From assembly GCA_964444805.1 (NCBI GenBank), contig CAYUIK010000094.1, forward strand, positions 1 to 22,608: a stretch of 22,608 bases of DNA. Reading direction: 5' to 3'. Numbering within the stretch: the stretch's first letter is position 1; the number at the start of each line of letters is the position of its first letter. Positions 14,515 to 22,353 of this stretch are shown one piece after another. The stretch comes from RECG01 sp964444805 (GTDB lineage Bacteria > Bacillota_I > Bacilli_A > Acholeplasmatales > Acholeplasmataceae). A program made the position numbers and the translations under genes. The notes under the pieces were generated by a model. The model was not told the origin of the DNA and made no database searches. It worked only from the letters and a program-made list of their open reading frames with translations.

Positions 14515-14619
14515 ATAGATCTATTTATATATATTAATTATATATTTATATATACGCCATCGAAAGTCTTTAAAGCGATATTCTCATACCCCATTCGACG
14601 ATATATCAGAACCAAAAGA

Positions 14620-14639
14620 AAAAGGGGCTTTCCCCTTTT
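14620..14639 (-). terminator. Terminator of the transporter-hydrolase operon
   Basis: AAAAGGGG (14620-14627) pairs with CCCCTTTT (14632-14639) around a 4-nt loop, 3 nt beyond the stop of the last hydrolase gene. On the minus strand the stem runs into TTTTTCTTTT. It may also stop plus-strand transcripts from the non-coding block. Confidence 0.85.
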
Positions 14640-14642
14640 CGT

Positions 14643-15530
14643 TTACTTCGCAATGAATCTTAGGATGTCATCGGTAATATCATCGAGCACATCGACGAAC
14701 GGTGAATGTCCGCATTGGTCATACTCGATTAATGTGGAGTGACTCTTGAGTGCTTCGTAGTTGTCCTTGATCATGCTGTCCGGTACGGTAATATCCTGTT
14801 TTCCTTTTGTGTGCAAAACCGGAACTTCGATTTTTTGTATCGTATTGGTGCCGTCCGTGTAGTAATTGTTCTGACTCGACATGTTCAGATTGGCGAGTGT
14901 CCAATCGGCATCGAGTAGATTCCTTTGCTTGAGTGATTCCTTAATCCAGAGTTCATTGTCCTTGGGATCAGGTTTGTTTACGGTATAGATCATCTGGTCG
15001 AAAACGTAGTTCATCGTATCGAAATCGTTGTTCTTCTGCGCCATGAATAGAGGCAATACTTGAACGTGATCTTCGATAAGCTCATCAGCGGATTTATAGG
15101 TCGCACCAACGATTGGCTTACCTTGTTCATCCTTCTTGAAAATCGGATATCCCTTGTGCGTTGTCGAATGAACGAGAATTAATTTTTCCACTCGGTGGGG
15201 ATGATTCGCTGCGAGTTCCATGGCAACTCCGCCTCCAAGTGACCAGCCGAGGACTACGGCTCGATCGACATTTAGAGCATCCATGAAGAGGGCGACGTCG
15301 TCCGCGAAGTCGGCCATCTTTTCGATGCGGTCATGATAGGTTGAATCACCAAATCCGCGCAGATCGCAAGCAAGGACGTGAATGGTTTTCGGTAGTTTTT
15401 CCAAGAGTGTCGAAAAGTGTAGACTCGAAGAAAAATTTCCATGAATCAACAGGAGTTCTTGCTCGCCCTTTCCTTGTTCGAGATAACTGAGTGTTTCTCC
15501 GTTTTTGAGTGTGACGTATTTCTTTTTCAT
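14643..15530 (-). CDS. Alpha/beta hydrolase
   Basis: A 295-residue cytoplasmic esterase-type hydrolase with an intact catalytic triad. The nucleophile is Ser97 in the GWSLGG elbow, the acid is Asp246 in KGKQDITVP and the base is His275 in CGHSPF. The oxyanion HG motif is at 30-31 (LLIHGNFSSS). A cap region of about 120-225 separates the two halves of the core. Substrate is not evident; ester, lactone or thioester are all possible. GGAGG precedes the start. It is the last gene of the minus-strand operon, 16 nt after a second, divergent hydrolase of the same fold, and downstream of a CoA-transferase and an ABC transporter, so an acyl-CoA or hydroxy-acid ester is a reasonable guess. Confidence 0.85.
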   Translation of the reverse strand: MKKKYVTLKNGETLSYLEQGKGEQELLLIHGNFSSSLHFSTLLEKLPKTIHVLACDLRGFGDSTYHDRIEKMADFADDVALFMDALNVDRAVVLGWSLGGGVAMELAANHPHRVEKLILVHSTTHKGYPIFKKDEQGKPIVGATYKSADELIEDHVQVLPLFMAQKNNDFDTMNYVFDQMIYTVNKPDPKDNELWIKESLKQRNLLDADWTLANLNMSSQNNYYTDGTNTIQKIEVPVLHTKGKQDITVPDSMIKDNYEALKSHSTLIEYDQCGHSPFVDVLDDITDDILRFIAK

Positions 15531-15546
15531 GTATTTCCTCCAATAA

Positions 15547-16368
15547 TCAGATTGAATATGTGGTATCGGCTGCGTTAACGAATCCGATGATCATTGTTAC
15601 AAACAATAGGGGGCTCTCATACATCGAGGCATGACCAACACCAGGGAGCATGACGAGTTCAGCATGACGGATGTGTTCTTTCAAGTACTTCTGATTCGCA
15701 ATCGGTGTCAGATAGTCCTCATCCGCAGCGATGATGAGCGTTGGACACGTAATCCGATCTAAGTCTTTTCTGACATCATAGGACTCCGCACTGTTCGTTA
15801 GACGCTCCATTTGATCGAGAAACTCCGGGTTCGAAAAGATCGGTATGAGATATGCTTCTCTTCGTTTCATCCAATCGAGGTTCTTCTCATAGAAGCTCGG
15901 GGAATAGATCACGGGAATCGTTGCCTGGTAATACGTCTTGCCGTCCCTGTTCTTGCCGATCGCATTCCACTGCCAACCGATCTCTTTCAACCACGGTGAG
16001 GTGTATGCGCTCGTGTTGAAAAGAATGAGACGACGAACTTTATTTGGGAAGGTTGTCGCATAAAGCAGTGCGACTTCACCGCCATAGGATATGCCGACAA
16101 GGTTGATCACATCAAGGTTGAGCTGATCGAGAAGGGCCTCGATCAGATCGACTTGAATATCGAGCGTATAGTTTTCGCCGTCGAGTCGCTCGCTTTGACC
16201 TTGATCGAAGAAATCGAGACGTATGACCTGATTACTGGCGGTAAGCGCGTGCAAAAAGGGATCCCAACTCTTCGTTGACATCATGATGCCGTTTAAGATA
16301 AGGATCGGTTCTCCGGATCCGGCAACGGTGTAGAAAACGTTTTTGTCATTGACGTTTAAAATGGGCAT
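15547..16368 (-). CDS. Alpha/beta hydrolase with NG in place of the oxyanion HG
   Basis: A 273-residue cytoplasmic hydrolase. The triad is Ser94 in GISYGG, Asp216 or Asp218 in ADEDYLTP and His246 in GVGHAS. The usual HG oxyanion motif is replaced by Asn-Gly at 26-27 (LILNGIMM). That substitution occurs in some families, such as medium-chain polyhydroxyalkanoate depolymerases, though I cannot assign it to one. An earlier in-frame ATG at 16422 lies inside the CoA-transferase gene. The ATG at 16368 is preceded by AGGGAG and gives a normal N-terminus, 4 nt after the CoA-transferase stop. Tight spacing implies coupled translation and a shared pathway. Confidence 0.83.
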   Translation of the reverse strand: MPILNVNDKNVFYTVAGSGEPILILNGIMMSTKSWDPFLHALTASNQVIRLDFFDQGQSERLDGENYTLDIQVDLIEALLDQLNLDVINLVGISYGGEVALLYATTFPNKVRRLILFNTSAYTSPWLKEIGWQWNAIGKNRDGKTYYQATIPVIYSPSFYEKNLDWMKRREAYLIPIFSNPEFLDQMERLTNSAESYDVRKDLDRITCPTLIIAADEDYLTPIANQKYLKEHIRHAELVMLPGVGHASMYESPLLFVTMIIGFVNAADTTYSI

Positions 16369-16372
16369 GCTT

Positions 16373-17683
16373 CTACTCCCTGATATAGCCAAGCGCGATG
16401 GCATCTCTCGTGAGTTTTTCACGGAACTTCGGATGGGCGATGCTGATCAAAAGACGCGTGCGTTCGGCCACGGACGTACCGCTCAGTTTGACGCAACCGT
16501 ATTCGGTGACGACGTGATCGACATCGCTTCGTGCGAGCGTGACCCCTGCTCCGGGCTTTAATGTTGGAACGATTTTCGAGATTTCCTCACGTTCGCCGGT
16601 CTCCTTGTTGAGGACATTCGCGGTTGAATAAAGCGTAATGAAACTCATGCCGTTCTTGCTGTTCTGAGCGCCTACTGCGGTATCACTCTGTCCGCCGGTG
16701 CCACTGAAATGTCGCGTTCCGATCGATTCACTCGCACATTGTCCGGTGAGGTCGACTTCGATGGTCGTATTGATGGAAACCTGATTGTCATTTTTCCCGA
16801 TTTCATGGGGGTCATTGACGTAATAACCGTTTAGTACCTGTACGCTCGGATTATTGTCGATAAAGTCATAGAGCTCTTTCGTACCGAGCGCGAAACAGCA
16901 TACGTGCTTGCCGACGTGCGTGTTTTTCTTTTTGCCGGTAACGACTCCGGCCTTGACGAGTTTCATGAGACCCGTTGTGAGCATTTCCGTATGTATACCG
17001 AGATCCTTTTTGTCCATCAAGGCGTGTGCGACGGCATTCGGTATTCCGCCGATACCGAATTGTAGTGTCGCTCCATCAGGGATCTTTTCGGCGATGTATC
17101 CACCAATTTTCAAGTCGCGTTCATTCGGTTCGATTTCGGGGAGTTCCGGGACGGGATAATCGACATCGATCATGTAATCGATCTCGCGAACATGCAATTC
17201 GAGATCGCCGAACGTGCGAGGGAAATTGGGATTGATTTCAAGAATGACGAGATCCGCTTGGGCGATCGCTTCTTTCTCATAGACATTGGAAAGAGAAAGC
17301 GATACGTATCCGTGTTGATCCGGTGGTGTTGCCGTACCGACAAAGATGTCGGTCTTCGTGTGCGCGAATCGTCTGCGACCTGCAAGGTGCAGGTGATTCG
17401 GTATATAGGATATGTTCCCGTTTTTGAATGCTTTTCTTACCGATGGTCCGAAAAACCAACAGTCAACTGAAAAATGGTCAACGAGTTTCGGATCGGTAAA
17501 ATAATCACAGGTCGCCATGGGTAAACAGTTGGTGACCGCAATCTTCTTGTCATCATGCGCGACGAGGTGTAGTTTTTCAAGAAATGCCCTTGGTTCGGCT
17601 GCGGCCATGGCCGAGACGATCGTATCACCGTCCTTGACGAGTCTAATCGCTTCATCAACGGTGATGGTTTTTGGTGTTTTCAT
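16373..17683 (-). CDS. Acetyl-CoA hydrolase/4-hydroxybutyrate CoA-transferase family enzyme
   Basis: Transfers CoA between a short acyl-CoA (often acetyl-CoA) and a carboxylic acid by way of a glutamyl-CoA intermediate. The 436-residue protein matches the family's usual length. Key signs are FGIGGIPNAV (209-218), Glu233 in GIHTEM, which I take as the catalytic glutamate, and SGTGGQSD near 340, part of the C-terminal CoA-binding half. The substrate within the family (4-hydroxybutyrate, butyrate, succinate or similar) cannot be read from sequence by eye. The ATG at 17683 follows AAGAGG; the TTG at 17701 would add six residues. It sits between the solute-binding protein of an ABC transporter and two hydrolases, so it probably activates the imported acid or a product of it. 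Confidence 0.9.
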   Translation of the reverse strand: MKTPKTITVDEAIRLVKDGDTIVSAMAAAEPRAFLEKLHLVAHDDKKIAVTNCLPMATCDYFTDPKLVDHFSVDCWFFGPSVRKAFKNGNISYIPNHLHLAGRRRFAHTKTDIFVGTATPPDQHGYVSLSLSNVYEKEAIAQADLVILEINPNFPRTFGDLELHVREIDYMIDVDYPVPELPEIEPNERDLKIGGYIAEKIPDGATLQFGIGGIPNAVAHALMDKKDLGIHTEMLTTGLMKLVKAGVVTGKKKNTHVGKHVCCFALGTKELYDFIDNNPSVQVLNGYYVNDPHEIGKNDNQVSINTTIEVDLTGQCASESIGTRHFSGTGGQSDTAVGAQNSKNGMSFITLYSTANVLNKETGEREEISKIVPTLKPGAGVTLARSDVDHVVTEYGCVKLSGTSVAERTRLLISIAHPKFREKLTRDAIALGYIRE

Positions 17684-17716
17684 ATGCTTGCCTCTTTTCA
17701 AGAACAGTATAGAGAA

Positions 17717-17734
17717 GGGAGAGTTTCCTCTCCC
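17717..17734 (-). terminator. Intercistronic hairpin with GAAA tetraloop
   Basis: On the minus strand GGGAGAG and CTCTCCC form a perfect 7-bp stem closed by GAAA. An outer AACAGTA/TACTGTT pairing encloses it. Only a weak T-rich stretch follows. Placed after the solute-binding-protein gene, it likely stabilises that part of the message or terminates partially, giving more binding protein than downstream enzymes. Confidence 0.6.
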
Positions 17735-17757
17735 TGCCCATTACGTGATTACTGTTG

Positions 17758-19065
17758 TTATTTTGCTTCAATCGTTTCGATACCTTCGATGTCACGAACT
17801 TTAGCCCAACTCCAGTTGATACGATTTTCATCTTCATCAAGAACGGGTGAAAGTTTGAGGAGTGCCATCGAGGCAATACCCCAGCGTTTACCATCGGAAA
17901 AGTCAACGAAGCCACCCATGGGGATTTCGATATTTTGGGATTCCATCGCTTCGATATAGGACTCCCAAGTCAGCTCTTCATCACCGACACGCTTCAAGCC
18001 TTCAACGAAGATGGAGGCGGCGATATAACCGGCCATGGCATAAGCATTGGCGGTAAAGTTTCCCTTGCCGTCCGGATCATCATAACCGGCAAGTGTCATG
18101 ACATTGACGAATTGCCAGTACTCATCGGAAAAACCGGCAGTACCTTCGGGATCAACGATGTCGATCCAAGCGTTCGCATAGATGTCGAATGCATAGTCGG
18201 TAGCGGCATCAACCGATGTCGCATCCGCGTTGACGTAGGATGTGAAGACGGGTACGTGCAAGCCTTGGTCGTTGAGTACGTTGATGGCAACCTTGAACGG
18301 AGGTTGATTCGATGCGACGATGATCGCTTCGACGCCTTCATTGAGAAGGTCGATGACCGCCGTTTCGAGAGTCGCTATGTCTTCAGTCGAGAATGGCTTG
18401 TAAATGAAGTCATCTTCTCTGCCACTCAATTCCGCTTCGAATTCGATGCCTTCCAAAATGGAATTTCCGTCATCTGCTGTCGTATGAAGCACGCCGACTT
18501 TCGCGTCTTCAGCGAGCTTCTGATCGTTTTCCGGTCCAAATACGGATTCATTGAGTGCACGTGCGGTCATGACGCGTCCATCGGTCAGATAGATCGGTTG
18601 AACAGCCATAACCGGGTTCATCGGTGATTCCTGGAAGTAGAGGTCGTTGATACCGGTTGCTGCGTAAACCATGGGAACACCGATTTCTTGGATGTAGTCG
18701 ATCGTACCACCGACAGTCGGTGTACCGAAATGCCCGACGAGTGCGAATACTTCATCTTCTTCGACGAGCTTCTTGGTGTACGTGCTACCGGTTGCCTGGT
18801 CGAATCCGTCGTCATAAGTTACGAAACGGAGCTCACGTCCGGCGATACCACCTTCATCTTCGTTGATCATCCGGAAGTATGCCTCGATACCCGCGTTGAA
18901 CGGAATTCCGACTGCAGAAAATCCTCCGGAAGTGGCGGCGGTGTTACCGACAACGATTTCCGTATCCGTGACGCCTTGAACAACAATGCCGTCTTCTACT
19001 TCAACGCATGCTGCGATCGCGAACAATCCAGCGACGGCGATGATTAGAAATAAAATCTTTTTCAT
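17758..19065 (-). CDS. ABC transporter solute-binding lipoprotein, LivJ/LivK family
   Basis: The extracellular substrate receptor of a branched-chain-amino-acid-type ABC importer (Peripla_BP_6 fold). The protein is 435 residues, rather long for the family, with a lipoprotein signal ending AIAAC (Cys20). The start of the mature fold is typical: TEIVVGNTAATSGGFSAVG, then a YDDGFDQATGSTYTKKLVEED stretch with the usual conserved Asp residues (split here only by description), and a VGHFGTP loop. Ligand cannot be read reliably; members bind Leu/Ile/Val, other amino acids, amides, urea or carboxylic acids. GGAG precedes the ATG. It comes after the two ATPase genes, a common position, and is framed by hairpins on both sides. 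Confidence 0.9.
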   Translation of the reverse strand: MKKILFLIIAVAGLFAIAACVEVEDGIVVQGVTDTEIVVGNTAATSGGFSAVGIPFNAGIEAYFRMINEDEGGIAGRELRFVTYDDGFDQATGSTYTKKLVEEDEVFALVGHFGTPTVGGTIDYIQEIGVPMVYAATGINDLYFQESPMNPVMAVQPIYLTDGRVMTARALNESVFGPENDQKLAEDAKVGVLHTTADDGNSILEGIEFEAELSGREDDFIYKPFSTEDIATLETAVIDLLNEGVEAIIVASNQPPFKVAINVLNDQGLHVPVFTSYVNADATSVDAATDYAFDIYANAWIDIVDPEGTAGFSDEYWQFVNVMTLAGYDDPDGKGNFTANAYAMAGYIAASIFVEGLKRVGDEELTWESYIEAMESQNIEIPMGGFVDFSDGKRWGIASMALLKLSPVLDEDENRINWSWAKVRDIEGIETIEAK

Positions 19066-19100
19066 AATTTCTCCTTTTTTTTTGCCCTTAGGCTTATTTT

Positions 19101-19122
19101 CACTGCCTCTTTTAGGCAGAGT
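19101..19122 (-). promoter_or_regulatory. Small hairpin between livF and the binding-protein gene
   Basis: CTGCCT (19103-19108) pairs with AGGCAG (19114-19119), extended by a G/C closing region, with a 5-nt loop. No T tract follows on the minus strand. It lies in a 71-nt gap, long for this otherwise tight operon, and may mark RNA processing or a start point for separate expression of the binding protein. Confidence 0.35.
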
Positions 19123-19136
19123 GTTACCAACTTTTT

Positions 19137-19868
19137 TTACTTTGAACCGAGATATGCATTGACGAGTGATTCGTCCGAAAGCAGTTCTTTGCCGGTTCCT
19201 TCACTCTTGATCTTTCCGAGTTCGAGCACGTAGACATAGTCCGCAATTTTAAGTGTCTGATAGGCGTTCTGTTCGACCAATAGGATCGTGCGCCCGCTCT
19301 TCTTGATCTCACGGATGATATCGAAGATGTTTTTAACGATCATTGGTGCGAGTCCGAGTGAGGGTTCATCGAGGAGTAAAAGTTTCGGACGTCCCATGAG
19401 CGCTCGACCGATCGCGAGCATCTGCTGCTCACCACCCGAGAGTGTGGATGCCTGTTGTTTCTTTCTTTCTTTAAGAATGGGAAAGTAACCGTAGACTTCT
19501 TCAAGCGACTCGCGGATCATGGTCTGAACCCGCATGCCTTTTTGATTTTTGAGGGAATATGCGCCAACACGCAAATTTTCTTCGACGGTTAGGCCGTTTA
19601 GGATTTGCCGTCCTTCCGGCGATTGCATGATGCCCTTTGACGTAATCTTGTAGGCTTCCTTGTTCGTGATCGGATCACCGTCATAGGTAATCGATCCGCT
19701 TTTCGCCTTGACGCCTCCACTGATCGTCTTGATCGTCGTCGTCTTGCCGGCACCATTGGCACCGAGTACGGCGACGATCGATCCTTCGTTAACGCTCATG
19801 TTGATGCCTTTAATCGCCCGAACGATTCCATAGTCGACGACGAGATCTTTGATTTCGAGTAAAGCCAT
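19137..19868 (-). CDS. livF: Branched-chain-amino-acid-type ABC transporter ATPase LivF
   Basis: One of the two cytoplasmic ATPases that power the importer. The protein is 243 residues: Walker A GANGAGKT (36-43), Q-loop MQSPEGRQIL, signature LSGGEQQ (143-149), Walker B LLLLDEPSLGLAP (163-175) and an H-loop region where LLVEQN carries Gln-Asn in the LivF manner. A longer frame opens at 20003 but its first 45 residues are livG read in another frame. The ATG at 19868 follows GGTGGTGAG, one base after the livG stop. Confidence 0.93.
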   Translation of the reverse strand: MALLEIKDLVVDYGIVRAIKGINMSVNEGSIVAVLGANGAGKTTTIKTISGGVKAKSGSITYDGDPITNKEAYKITSKGIMQSPEGRQILNGLTVEENLRVGAYSLKNQKGMRVQTMIRESLEEVYGYFPILKERKKQQASTLSGGEQQMLAIGRALMGRPKLLLLDEPSLGLAPMIVKNIFDIIREIKKSGRTILLVEQNAYQTLKIADYVYVLELGKIKSEGTGKELLSDESLVNAYLGSK

Positions 19869-19869
19869 G

Positions 19870-21273
19870 TCACTCACCACCCAGATAGGCTTCTTGGACC
19901 GCGATGTTCCCCTTGATTTCACTTGGGGTTCCAATGGCGATCTTTTTGCCGAAGTTGATCGCGCAGATCGTATCACAGATGTCCATGACGAGTTGCATGT
20001 CATGCTCGACGAGAAAGATCGTTGCGTCGTAATCCTTTTGAATCTTTTTGATCGTTATGGCAAGTTCCCGTGTTTCGGCATCATTCAGTCCGGCTGCGGG
20101 TTCATCAAGAATAATCAGATTCGGACGTGTCATGAGCGTACGTGCGAGTTCGATTTTCTTTAAAACACCGTAAGGCAAACCGATTGGATAGGCGTCGCGA
20201 TAAGCGATCAGGTTGAGATCCGTAAGAATTTTCGTCGCTTTGGCGTACTCGATGCGTTCCTCTCGTTTGAGTCTACGGCTGTGAACGAGATGTGCAAAAA
20301 AATTCGTTTTGTACGTACTATGCGAACCGATCAGCATGTTGTCGATCACGGAGAGTTCGAGGATGAGTTCAACGTTTTGAAACGTTCGGGCAATCCCTTG
20401 TCGGATGATATCATGGACGGCGTAATCGTTGAGATCGACGACCTCATCGTTACGATTTCGATAGTACATGTTGCCGGCATTCGGTTTGTAAAATTGCGTG
20501 ATGCAGTTGAACACGGTTGTCTTGCCGGCACCGTTAGGCCCGATCAATCCGAAGACTTCGCCTTTTTTGACGGAGAACGACAGGTCATTGACGGCTTTGA
20601 GTCCACCGAACATCATCGTTAAATGATCGATTTCAAGGATATTATGTTCAAGACGTTCTTGTAAATCCACTGAAACGGTGCTTTCAAGCAGTGAGTTCAA
20701 GGCTTGTCTTGCTTCTAGAAGATTTTGCCTTAGTGTCTCGAGCTGTTTTTTTCGCTTCGCTTCTTCTTTTTTATAAGCGATTTCAACACGATGGTCGTGC
20801 TCGCTCTTTCTCTTCGCAAATGCTTTTTCGAGCTCATCTTTTTTCGCATGATAGAGACGGATCTGTTCTTCTACGGTGTGATCTCTCGCTTGTCTGGCAA
20901 ATTTCTGTTGTAAACTGGCGATTTTACGTTCGAGTTCGTTTTTAAGCTCGCTATGTTTCTGATCCCTTAAATCGTCATCGTTCTTTTGGGAAAACCGATG
21001 AAGCAAGGCCCGTTCTTTCAGGCGATATTTGTCTTTGAGTGCGTTGATGCGATCACGCGTCATGTATTCCTGATATTCACGGTCAGTCAACGTCTTGATT
21101 TCGCGGGGAAGAAGGATGTGCTTGTGCTTAGCTTTGAGTCGTTTAAGTTTTTGATCACGTTTCTCTTCGAGTGATTCCCGATAAATTGGCAGAAACGATT
21201 CCAAATAGTAGATTCGGTCTTCGAGACGGCGAATACGTGACCGGAGCAAACGCGCCTTAAACTTCTTTACCAT
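19870..21273 (-). CDS. livG: LivG-type ABC ATPase with a 205-residue charged helical N-terminal extension
   Basis: The second ATPase of the importer. Residues about 211-467 are a normal LivG: Walker A GPNGAGKT (245-252), the LivG Q-loop ARTFQNVEL, signature LPYGV (366-370), Walker B LIILDEPAAGLN (386-397) and His424 in VEHDM. The family is usually about 255 residues. Here about 205 extra residues precede the ATPase. They are almost entirely Lys, Arg, Glu, Gln, Leu and Ala with heptad-like spacing, indicating long coiled coils. No membrane segment or signal is seen. The extension is in frame and the start has AAGGAG at the right distance within the end of livM, so it is not an artefact of start choice. 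It might tether the transporter to a partner or mediate dimer contacts; that is inference. Confidence 0.92.
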   Translation of the reverse strand: MVKKFKARLLRSRIRRLEDRIYYLESFLPIYRESLEEKRDQKLKRLKAKHKHILLPREIKTLTDREYQEYMTRDRINALKDKYRLKERALLHRFSQKNDDDLRDQKHSELKNELERKIASLQQKFARQARDHTVEEQIRLYHAKKDELEKAFAKRKSEHDHRVEIAYKKEEAKRKKQLETLRQNLLEARQALNSLLESTVSVDLQERLEHNILEIDHLTMMFGGLKAVNDLSFSVKKGEVFGLIGPNGAGKTTVFNCITQFYKPNAGNMYYRNRNDEVVDLNDYAVHDIIRQGIARTFQNVELILELSVIDNMLIGSHSTYKTNFFAHLVHSRRLKREERIEYAKATKILTDLNLIAYRDAYPIGLPYGVLKKIELARTLMTRPNLIILDEPAAGLNDAETRELAITIKKIQKDYDATIFLVEHDMQLVMDICDTICAINFGKKIAIGTPSEIKGNIAVQEAYLGGE

Positions 21274-22351
21274 ATCGATGCTCCTTCCACTTCTTCATGA
21301 TGAGATGGTATCCTTTTTGGATGCCTTGTCGAATGTCTTTGAACAACCGAACGATTCCCCCCGGATAGAACATGACCACGAGAATGATCAATATACCGTT
21401 TAGAATGAAATAGGCGCTCGTGTATTCCATGAAAAATGGGATGCGTTTGAAAATGAGATCATTCATGCCGAAAACGATGAACGCGCCAGCCAAGACACCA
21501 TAGATCGATTTCGTCCCGCCGATTACAACAGCTGCGAGTATGTTTAAAGAGAGGGCGAGACCCCAACTCGATGGATGGGACACGAGTTTATTCATAAAAT
21601 AGAGTGTACCACCAAGACCGGCCAAAACCGTTGCGATAATAAAGGCGAGCAAACGATATTTTAAAACGCTGATCCCCATGGCTTGGGCGGCAGAGGTGCT
21701 GTTTTTCATGGCGAGCATCGCTCTTCCGGTCGGACTGTTGATGAGGTTGACGATACCGATCATGACTAGAGCAAGCGTGAGTATGATGAGATAGAATGAA
21801 ACCGTGAAGCGGTCGCTTTGTTTGAATTCCCAGATTAAAAAATTCATGCGGAAAAGTGAAAATCCCGCTTGTCCGCCGGTTACGTCATTGAACTTGCGAA
21901 AGATTTCCACGAGAATTTCCGAAATCCCGAGCGTAATAATAGCTAGATAAATGCCTTGGATGCGCAAAGAAATGAAACCGACGATGACACCGAGTGTGAT
22001 CGAAGCGGCAATACCAAGGACAACACCGAGTATCGCCGGCAAGCCAAGCGTCCCCGCCACATAACCGAGGATGTAGGCGGACAAACCGATGAATCCAGCG
22101 GTACCGAGGGAAGCCAAACCGGCATATCCTAGTAACAGCGTAAAGCCTAAAGCGACGATGTAATAAATGATGACCGGTGCGATTAGGTTGATCGTTGACG
22201 GTTGAATTAAACCGGCAATGCCGAGAATTTGCAAGGCATAAAGGATTGCTGCCGTCAAGAGGATACCGAAATAGGGGTGTTTGACATAGATGTCGATACG
22301 CTCTTTTAAAGCTTTCCTCGTTGTTTTTACTACTCTGTTTTCGAGTTCCAT
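21257..22351 (-). CDS. livM: Branched-chain-amino-acid-type ABC permease LivM
   Basis: Membrane subunit of the importer. The 364-residue protein has about eight to ten hydrophobic segments and the family signatures GYAGLASLGTAGF (75-87), LRIQGIYLAIITLGISEI (129-146) and NDVTGGQAGF (155-164). A basic tail (KGYHLIMKKWKEHRYGKEV) extends into the cytoplasm. It overlaps livG by 17 nt and starts 2 nt after livH, behind AAGGTG. Confidence 0.93.
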   Translation of the reverse strand: MELENRVVKTTRKALKERIDIYVKHPYFGILLTAAILYALQILGIAGLIQPSTINLIAPVIIYYIVALGFTLLLGYAGLASLGTAGFIGLSAYILGYVAGTLGLPAILGVVLGIAASITLGVIVGFISLRIQGIYLAIITLGISEILVEIFRKFNDVTGGQAGFSLFRMNFLIWEFKQSDRFTVSFYLIILTLALVMIGIVNLINSPTGRAMLAMKNSTSAAQAMGISVLKYRLLAFIIATVLAGLGGTLYFMNKLVSHPSSWGLALSLNILAAVVIGGTKSIYGVLAGAFIVFGMNDLIFKRIPFFMEYTSAYFILNGILIILVVMFYPGGIVRLFKDIRQGIQKGYHLIMKKWKEHRYGKEV

Positions 22352-22353
22352 GT

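Larger units (their letters stand above)
12707..14617. other. 1.9-kb block without credible genes, rich in RNA-like hairpins
   Basis: No open frame in either strand exceeds about 66 codons and none has a good ribosome binding site. The block alternates very AT-rich stretches (about 12858-12890, 12956-13000, 13766-13820, 14495-14560) with islands of near-genomic GC. The islands hold many inverted repeats, too long and too dense to be casual. Three of the clearest contain G-T pairs oriented so that they are G-U pairs in a plus-strand RNA and mismatches in a minus-strand RNA. I read it as one or two large structured non-coding RNAs or a decayed element. I could not match it to RNase P, tmRNA, SRP, 6S, group I/II introns or a riboswitch I know. 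Confidence 0.5.

Noticed and set aside
14495..14560. AT-rich palindromic stretch as a replication origin
   Set aside because: No cluster of DnaA boxes or initiator gene is near; AT richness alone is not enough.
12707..14617. CRISPR array, IS element, tRNA, tmRNA or RNase P RNA in the gap
   Set aside because: No regularly spaced repeats, no transposase remnant, no terminal inverted repeats with duplications, no acceptor-stem/anticodon pattern and none of the hallmark cores of the standard RNAs could be found by eye.
19869..20003. 45 extra residues at the livF N-terminus
   Set aside because: They lie wholly inside the end of livG and have no family similarity; the 19868 start has a proper ribosome binding site.
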